Source: Phoma sp. XZ068 (Eukaryota; Ascomycota; Dothideomycetes; Pleosporales; Didymellaceae). Taken from it: a DNA stretch of 64,000 nucleotides. The notes under the pieces are model-generated. The model saw nothing but the letters and a program-made list of their open reading frames with translations, did not search any database and was not told where the DNA came from. The DNA lies in contig RBKR01000004.1 of assembly GCA_004835665.1 (NCBI GenBank), positions 1,364,001-1,428,000 on the forward strand. The letters are read 5' to 3'. Of this stretch, positions 57,262 to 64,000 are shown piece by piece (positions within the stretch are counted from its first letter, which is position 1; every line of letters starts with the position of its first letter). Position numbers and translations under genes: made by a program.

Positions 57262-57453
57262 GGGCAGCGAGAAGAACAAAAGGAATACCACTGCATGGAA
57301 GGAGTTTGGCGTCGTCCTTTCAATCATGAGATCTGCGGGCTGTGTTTTGCACACGTCATGCCCGTTCTAGGTACATTACATCTAACAAAACTAGTGCCTG
57401 TCTTCTGAACGCCTTCGCTGATGCTATGCGCCCCCTGATACGCCCCGTAGCCT

Positions 57454-58369
57454 CTACCTTGTACGTTCGGCCAGCTCAAACGTCTGCCTCCGCTCGGCCG
57501 CCTTAAGAACCTCCTCCAGCCACCACACGTGGATGCGTGGGTCCTCTGTCAGCTCTGGGTGGAAACTGCAGCCAAACACATTGCCCTGCCGCACAGCGAT
57601 AATATCCTCCCTCTCAGCGTGGTCATGCTCCTGGTTCTCCTGCAACCCCGGCGTCTTTATCGACAGCGTCGCCATGACCTCAACGTCCTTTCTCACTTCC
57701 TCCTCGGCCAGTTCGTCGACCGGTATCTTACTCGGCGCGACAACCGTTCCGTCCCTCTCCTCCTCGTCCGTCTGTACACCCGTCACATGCGGCAGTATCT
57801 TCTCCACGACAGGAGCGCGAATGAAGACACATCGGTATGGCTGATCGGCGCCCTTGTCCGCCGTGTCCCCGAGGAACGGGAGATGGAGGTTTGCTTGGAA
57901 GCTTTCTTGCTGGCGCCCAAAGTGGTTCCTGTTCACTCGCACGTCCAGGCCTCCAATGAGCTCTTGTCCGCCTTTCTTTGTTCGGTTGGCGCTTTCTGCA
58001 AGCAAGATCAGGCCTGCGCATGTGCCCCAGGTTGGTTTCCTCTGCACCCTGCAGTCTCGTCAGTTACGCGCGCACACGACACAACCCTCTCCAATAGAGT
58101 ACCTACTTGACAAACTCCCTCAGCGGCTCCAGTATCCCGCTCCTGGCAGCTACCAGACTCATAGTTGTGCTCTCGCCACCGGGGATGATCAGGCCTTCAC
58201 ACCGTGCCAGCTCATGCGGTGTGCGCACCTCGATGAACTCCCACTTGGTGTCTGCGCCTTTCCGCAGCTTCAGTTCCTTCGCCGCCTGTCGCAAAAGCTG
58301 TACATGTTCGCTGAAGGCACCCTGCAGGGCGAGAACGCCTACTGTGAAATCGGGAATTGTGACAGTCAT
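57454..58369 (-). CDS. SNO1: pyridoxal 5'-phosphate synthase, glutaminase subunit (PdxT/Sno)
   Basis: Two exons, 58107-58369 and 57454-58048, with a 58-bp intron; 285 residues, long for the family because of an insertion in the C-terminal half. Marks: VGVLALQGAFSEHVQLL (about residues 10-26), LIIPGGESTTMSL (about 60-72), the WGTCAGLILLA nucleophile Cys (about 95-105), GGLDVRVNRNHFGRQQESF, and the FHPELTEDPRIH His/Glu pair near the end. It releases ammonia from glutamine for the PdxS/Snz synthase. An acidic insertion near residues 170-240 (DEEERDGTVV, DELAEEEVRKD) is not seen in bacterial PdxT. It is divergent from the PPTase gene, 261 bp between ATGs. Confidence 0.93.
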
Positions 58370-58630
58370 CTTCAATTGATTTTCGAAAGTGTCACGGCAG
58401 AGTAACAAGGTCAAAAGGCTTCCGAGTCATAGCAAGTGTCGCGAAGGTGTGGAGTGCACTTCCTATCGATAACAAAAATCTGGGGCGCGCCTTCAAATCG
58501 GAGTGCTCCCCGAGGGACAAGGGTCCAGCCAAACGTCAGAAACCGGCCCCGCCATTGCCGTTGATAGCCACATAACAGCACCGCTCCTCGAAGTACGGGC
58601 ACAGAACGTGGGTCGGTGCTTCTACTCATC

Positions 58631-59786
58631 ATGGCAGATCCAGATCCAGACGCGGAAAAGAGACGCGGTCTCACGTGCTGGCTGTTGGATACTCGGTCGC
58701 TATGGCCCGGGGACCGTATTGCGGAGTCGGTATGTATCGCACCACCATGTATACATCCACGACAAGCAAGAAATAGATCTGAAGTGGCCGCAAGGAAACC
58801 ATGAAGCAAACTAACATGACTTCCAGGCCAAAGAAGCACTCACACTCATCTCCCAAGAAGAACGGGACTCGATACTACGGAAATACCACATTGCCGATGC
58901 GAAAATGAGCCTAGCCTCCGCACTCCTCAAACGCCTCTTTGTCCACCAAACTCTCGGCATTCCCTGGAGATCTATAACCTTCGGCCGCAAACGCAACCCC
59001 AAACACGGCAAACCCTGCGCTCTGTTCCCCCCTCCCCTCCACGGGCCTGCACCATGCGAGTTCAACGTGTCCCACCAAGCCGGCCTCGTGGCCTTGGTAG
59101 GATGTAAGACGGAAGATCTGGATGCAGAGCTGGGTGTCGATATTGTGTGTGTAAACGAGAGGAACGTGGGGAAGACGATCGATGCAGAGGGTTTCGAGGC
59201 GTGGGTGGACATGTATGCCGAGATCTTCAGCCACGAGGAGACGTTCGATATGAAGTACAACGCACCTTCCTTTCCCTTGCTCGACGGGACCATGGTAACG
59301 CCTGAGATGCTGGGGCGGAACGATCGGTGTTGTTCAAACGGGAAGACGCTTTCTGTCCGGTTGCCAGATGGCTCGCAGCGCACCTTCAGCAGCGATTTGT
59401 TGATCGATGCGAAATTGAGGCGTTTCTACACCTTCTGGTGCTACAAGGAAGCATACATCAAGCTTGATGGTGAGGCACTATTGGCTACATGGATCCCACA
59501 ACTAGAGTTCAAGCATGTTCGAGCGCCCAATCCTGGGACACCGGCGCGGTGCAGCACGCATGGCGTGTGGGGAGAACGTGTCAGTGATGCGGAGGTGTGG
59601 TTCAAGAATGTGCATATGAAAGAGTGCCGATTGGAGATCCAGGCTTTTGAAGAGAACTATATGATCGGGGTTGCTGCAAAGGAGAGAATGTTGAACAGTG
59701 GGAATGAGGGGCTACCAGAGGTGTTGACCGAGTTCAAGGGGTTGCATTTGGAGGAGGATGTCATGCGGGTCGCGAGAGGGGCCTAG
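58631..59786 (+). CDS. npgA: 4'-phosphopantetheinyl transferase
   Basis: Two exons, 58631-58729 and 58827-59786, with a 97-bp intron; 352 residues. ATG at 58631 (an in-frame ATG five codons up is possible). Sfp-type family marks: FGRKRNPKHGKPCAL (about 86-100), CEFNVSHQAGLVALVG (about 110-125), the Mg-binding ELGVDIVCV (about 134-142) and the W-x-x-KEAYIKLDGEALLA motif (about 237-253). It transfers phosphopantetheine from CoA to acyl- and peptidyl-carrier proteins, needed for lysine synthesis by Lys2, polyketide and peptide products and, through them, siderophores. A Cys-rich insertion (NDRCCSNGK, about 198-206) lies between the motifs. Confidence 0.93.
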
Positions 59787-60106
59787 AACTGAAGCATATG
59801 TCAGGGTTTGGGAGCATCGCATACACATCGTGTTAGTTTAGAGGCCTATATTGAAGCGCATCACGCACAGCGTGCTTTTGCAGTCGGAACGATAAGCCGC
59901 CACGAGTACTCATGTTTTCGAGCTATCCGAGGCATCCAAGGTGTCTTTGTTTGGGTCGTAATCTCATGTATGGTATGAAGACTACAGGTGATCCTAGGCA
60001 CATTAAACTATCACCTGAATCATGCTGAAGACTTTCTTACGGCTTCCTTAATGCGTGGATTTGTAAGTGCCGCTTCCAAACGCCCTTAGTACGGGGAAAG
60101 CAGCTA
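59787..60106. other. convergent intergenic region
   Basis: 3' ends of two genes; nothing else seen. Confidence 0.5.
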
Positions 60107-61257
60107 CTACCTTGTAGTAGGAGGCGTTGAAGCAGCCGGCAGTTCACTTGGTGCTCTGCCACCACCAATCTCTATAGGCGCTTGATTTGCTGGCGCCTCT
60201 GCCGCGTACGTGTAGCGGTCTTTGTCCGCCACTGGTACCGAGTTGTAATGATAATTCGGAGGCAATGCTGTCGTCGCTGCATTCCCCTCGCTCGTAGCCA
60301 CACCCGCCACCTTGGCTTTATTCTTCCCCCGTTTCAGAAGTAGAAGTATAAGACCTAGTATGAGTATAATGACTACTAGAGCACCGAGTACAATTCCAGC
60401 GATAGCACCTTTCGAGAGGCCGGAGCTGGAGTTGTTGGCTGATGGTGGTAGCGATGACGAGGTCGGTGAAGGTGGTGACGAAGTTACAGAGAGCTGGATC
60501 CGCTCTGCGGAATAGACCGAAACATTCGTGGGAACAGTGTAGTTTTTGCCCGGCTTCTTCTCGCACATGTCTTGCACGGTGGTAAGGACATTACCCAGGA
60601 TGGTCAGGTCCTCATTCGCGTATAGGCACGTTGCGCACGATTCCGCATCAGAGCTAAAGTTTGCATTGGTATTATGCGCGCAAAAGTCGAACCCCCCAGG
60701 GTCTTGCTTGATGTTGTAGTCGATGGACGAGCGGATCTTACTGCAGCTATCGCTGCAGCGCTGGTAGATCGAGGAGGAGGTGATGTTCTTATTTGCTTCG
60801 TTTTCGAAGCGGCCGAAGAGACACCAATCCACCACACCTTTGTTATTGACTGCAATGTATGTTAGCGGCTATGTGATGTCGCCTTCAGGGGTGGTAGTTT
60901 TGCGCTCTCTACAAGGCAGTCGCTGAACTTACATAGGAACCATGTAGAATCCTGCTCAGTGTACTCTGTACCGTTATCTTTGAAAGTCACCCGCCAACCA
61001 CTCTTCATCTGACATTCCTGGCATTTGGCAAATTTGAGAGCAGCGGCAGTTGAGTTGTCGCCTGTGTACTCCCAGTTGTAGCAAGGGAGCATATCGTTAA
61101 ACGTGAGGGATTGGTTTCTCCAACTTGGATTTCCGTCGTTTCGGTCGATACATTTGGATGCACATGGTGAATCCGGGCTGACTTCGAGTGCCAAACCAGC
61201 TGCAAAGAACAAGGCAAGAACGACCCCAGCTGACAGTCGTATACTTGAGCGCGACAT
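60107..61257 (-). CDS. cysteine-rich type I membrane protein
   Basis: Two exons, 60933-61257 and 60107-60849, with an 83-bp intron (donor GTAAGT, acceptor CAG); 355 residues. Residues 1-23 form a signal peptide (LSAGVVLALFFAAGLA). The ectodomain has about a dozen Cys in pairs (CASKC, CQEC, CSDSC, CATC) and several N-glycosylation sites. A Ser/Pro stalk (TSSPPSPTSSSLPP) precedes one TM segment (AIAGIVLGALVVIILILGLI, about residues 253-272) and a basic stop (KRGKNK). The short cytosolic tail is Pro/Ala-rich. The layout is common among fungal surface proteins of unknown function; a sensor or receptor role is possible but not shown. Confidence 0.87.
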
Positions 61258-61696
61258 TGTTGCTGCATGCGAAGTTGGAACGGCAGAGTAGTGTTGGATT
61301 TAGAAGGGCAATCTTGAGCGCACAGCTCAATAATCAAGGTCACACCTTGCAACACTAACATTCAGGCGCCCCATCCTGCCCCCAATTCAACATCAGCATG
61401 CGAGCCGTGTCATCGAGGCTGGGGCCGCCTCGACAGGGACGATCTAATGCCTTGTCCTAATAGGGTTAGTCATCCAGTATCTGAGCCAATTGGAGGCCCA
61501 GGACTGGGGCGCAGTGAACTATTTTAGGCCAACCGCAGATGAGCCGCAGGCCCCGTATCGTGGTGCTGTGCAGCCGCAGTGCGATCGGTGTTCACATTCT
61601 CCATGCAGCTGGAATGAGATTCGTCGAGCCTTGGCAAGACAGGAAACAAGTACTGCCATGATGCAGCCTATATCTGTTCTACGTTGGCACTTTAGC
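61258..61696. other. intergenic
   Basis: Promoter of the cysteine-rich membrane protein gene and 3' region of the transcription factor gene; nothing else seen. Confidence 0.5.
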
Positions 61697-64000
61697 TCAC
61701 GTGAAGTTGATCCATGTTTCTTGTTCCCAGTGCACATCGTCGAGCCAGCGCATGAAGTCGCCGTCATTCCCAGGTTCGAACAGAGCGGTACCAAGTGTAG
61801 GATCACCTAACCCTCCTGTCTCTGCCTGCTTACTCTGAGGTGCAACTGGGCCTGGTCCTAGGATGAGATCCAGTACCTTCTTCAGAAATGTTCTCCCTCG
61901 GTCACAGCTCTGATATCCGTTGGAATCTGGCCTAATCGTCCCCAAGCACGATACGAATACCGCAAGGCCTTGAATGGTGTCAGAACGATGCAAAGGGAAT
62001 GCCTCCGCTGAAGCAGATGTAGGGTTTCGTTCTTGGTGGAGCAGTTCGACTGCGAGAACAGCAGCAGCAGGAATGCCGTGCATACACAAGATCTGGACGA
62101 AGTCGATTTGGAAATCTCGGAAGTAGTCCTTGTTGTCCACCACCATGACCACGACACTGAAGATCTCACTGCAGACAGACAGCAAATTCGTGTTCGTGTT
62201 CGTGGACCCGACGTGTACCTTTTTACTCAACGTGCGTTGTAAGAGGAAGTGGTGATCCAGACTGGCAAGTCGAATGAAGACGAGAAAGAGTAGCTCCAGC
62301 GGTGAGCGTTGGCAGCTCCCAGGGTCGCTGATGTCGATGCGAAGGAAATCTGGCAAGTCGTCCCAGGACTTAAGTGCCCGTGCTTCAATGTCTGCAGCAC
62401 GACGAACAATCTCGTCGTGGGGTAGACAGCCTAGTGATATTTCAAGAATTTCCTCGGTAATGAGAGCGTTTGTCGCTGAGATTCGGGCGAATGTGCTGCG
62501 CTGCACTGCTCCTTCTTGATTCCACCCGTCGTCATCCAGCTGTGCAATTGCGGCTTGTAACTCAGGTCCTTCAGACATCGTCTGATCATCTGTCAGATCA
62601 AGTGGTATCTGTAGACGGCAATAAATCCGAGTTAGCTTTGGCGGTCGTCCAGCGAAAGCCGCAGACGACTTATCACTGTTGTATGCACAGATAAACAGTC
62701 GCTTGCGTAGCTCGGCGATGAAGAGAGGGGTGTCGTCGTCGACTCTGATTTCTTGATGCAGATTTGCGCATTGTAGTGCTGCTGCGAACGCGGAAGTCTT
62801 CTTCCAATTGTCATAACCTAATACGGTCAATGAGTTGGTCACAGTCAAGGCCACACAGAAGGGCCGGCGAATTGCCTGGGCAACTCACTTCCTCGCGAAC
62901 GTAGTGAGCAATATGCGATGGAGTTTTCGTACAAGAGCCATAGATACAGATCATTGAGTACGCCGAGCTCATCGCAGAACTCAACGCACGTTTCTGATGC
63001 TTTATGCATGCTGTCGGCTAGTGCAGCCCGGTCAACAGGAGCTGTGTCGTGTGAGCAGAACACAGGATCGCCATCTGTGCTCACAGTTAGCAGTCTGACT
63101 GTTTGGAGTACGGCGTTGATGGCATGCCTTTCAGAGACTGGGCGAGAAGCGACACCAAAGAAACCAGAATGCCGACCACTTCCCATCTGAGATAAACGCC
63201 TGTTACGTTCGCGCAGAACTCGCGAGGGGTCGTTTCTCGCCTCAGTAACCGCGACAGAGGCTTTGTTGAGTTTTGCCAGATCTGCGCAGACATTGCCTCG
63301 ATATCTCCGGTTTTTGACGACTTGAGAACCTTGTGCCAGGTTGTCCATATCCCGTCGAGGTAAATTCTGACCATGGGTTCGATGACCACAACGCCTCCGG
63401 CGAACGAAAACCACTTGTTGATATACTTTTGCACGGACGACATATCCTTCAACAGTACAAGCACTTTCGAGCCTCTATCAATATGTGCTTGTGAGACCTT
63501 GGATCCGGTCGACCCGGGGGGTGAAAGGCCAATGCTCGGTTCGTGTTCGGTTAGGACTGCAGAGTGACTGATGAAGGAAGCTCCATTCTCGAACCCTTGT
63601 GCATCGGTATGAGCAAGGTTGCTTGGTGGTTGCATGACAGAAACTGGTGTGGGCGCTGTGAGACTGTCTTCTGACTGGACTGAGCGGGAGAATGGTAGAA
63701 AGCTCGTCGAGCGTTCGATATGTTCGAGATGTGTAAGATATGCTGCAGGTACAGATGTGCGCCCTGTTCCGGAGAGAGGCTGATACGCAGTCCTTTCGCG
63801 TTCCGTACTTGACGAGCTCGGACTTGACGGTGGTGACCGCTTCGTGGCCGGCTTTGTCAAAGGCGCAGGGTGGTAAACACACTTGTCAGACTTGCCCCTC
63901 TTCAAGCATCTCCCACAGTGTGGCATCATATGGTCGCATCGAAGCTTCCCCTTTCGGCATGGCTCACATGCCTGCAACTTGCCATTGCGGCGGTACGTCA
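61697..64000 (-). CDS. Zn(II)2Cys6 transcription factor, 5' end beyond the window
   Basis: Partial: the start lies to the right of 64000. Exons 63128-64000 (partial), 62889-63074 and 61697-62817. The first intron (63075-63127) has a GC donor and CAG acceptor; only this choice restores the reading frame. The second (62818-62888) is GT-AG. The Zn cluster is present: CEPCRKGKLRCD then CGRCLKRGKSDKC (six Cys). A Ser/Pro-rich linker follows, then the fungal middle homology region with LRWEVVGILVSLVSLLAQ, DGDPVFCSHD, CVEFCDELGVLNDLYLWLLYEN and LRKRLFICAYNSDK. These together are typical of a large group of fungus-specific regulators. Target genes cannot be inferred; no neighbouring pathway stands out. 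Confidence 0.93.

Overview
The window is nuclear DNA of a filamentous ascomycete (Pezizomycotina, most likely a dothideomycete). The evidence is monocistronic genes on both strands, 39-125 bp GT-AG introns with CTAAC/CTGAC-type branch sites, GPI-anchored and Kex2-processed secreted proteins, and a gene set typical of these fungi. The species cannot be named from sequence alone. I see no rRNA, tRNA, CRISPR array or intact transposon. All exon borders were set by hand from splice motifs and reading phase.

Layout. 0-16 kb is the accessory part: genes are sparse, short and often secreted. It holds an EGF-domain propeller protein, a small unknown protein, a lone SET-domain protein, a repetitive GPI wall protein, a pair of cysteine-rich small secreted proteins (one split over three exons without a conspicuous open frame) and a five-exon BTB/POZ gene. 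Old repeat debris and a G12 tract lie between them. 18-30 kb: the Fus3/Kss1-type MAP kinase with a long leader, a one-TM protein, ERV1, a PQ-loop protein, an unknown fungal protein, a GPI protein, an NTF2-like (SigF-type) membrane protein and a bli-3-type flavin protein. 30-59 kb is a dense housekeeping block: BFR1, HEM4, a nuclear protein, an MFS transporter, a one-TM coiled protein, a 1391-residue Ala/Ser repeat protein, the DOA10/SSM4 ubiquitin ligase, a BIM1/X325-like copper protein, NUP82, the cap-binding subunit CBC2, the PLP-synthase glutaminase and the 4'-phosphopantetheinyl transferase. 60-64 kb: a cysteine-rich type I membrane protein and a Zn2Cys6 transcription factor that runs off the right edge.

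Organisation. Several neighbours are divergent and share short promoters: BFR1/HEM4 (249 bp), NUP82/CBC2 (275 bp), PLP glutaminase/PPTase (261 bp) and repeat protein/DOA10 (about 1 kb). There is no metabolite cluster; the PPTase is the general activator of carrier proteins. Most unusual are the split second cysteine-rich gene, the BTB gene that can read in frame into an upstream 219-codon extension, a GC-AG intron in the transcription factor, the large Ala/Ser repeat protein, and a perfect GATC-containing inverted repeat upstream of the bli-3-type gene.
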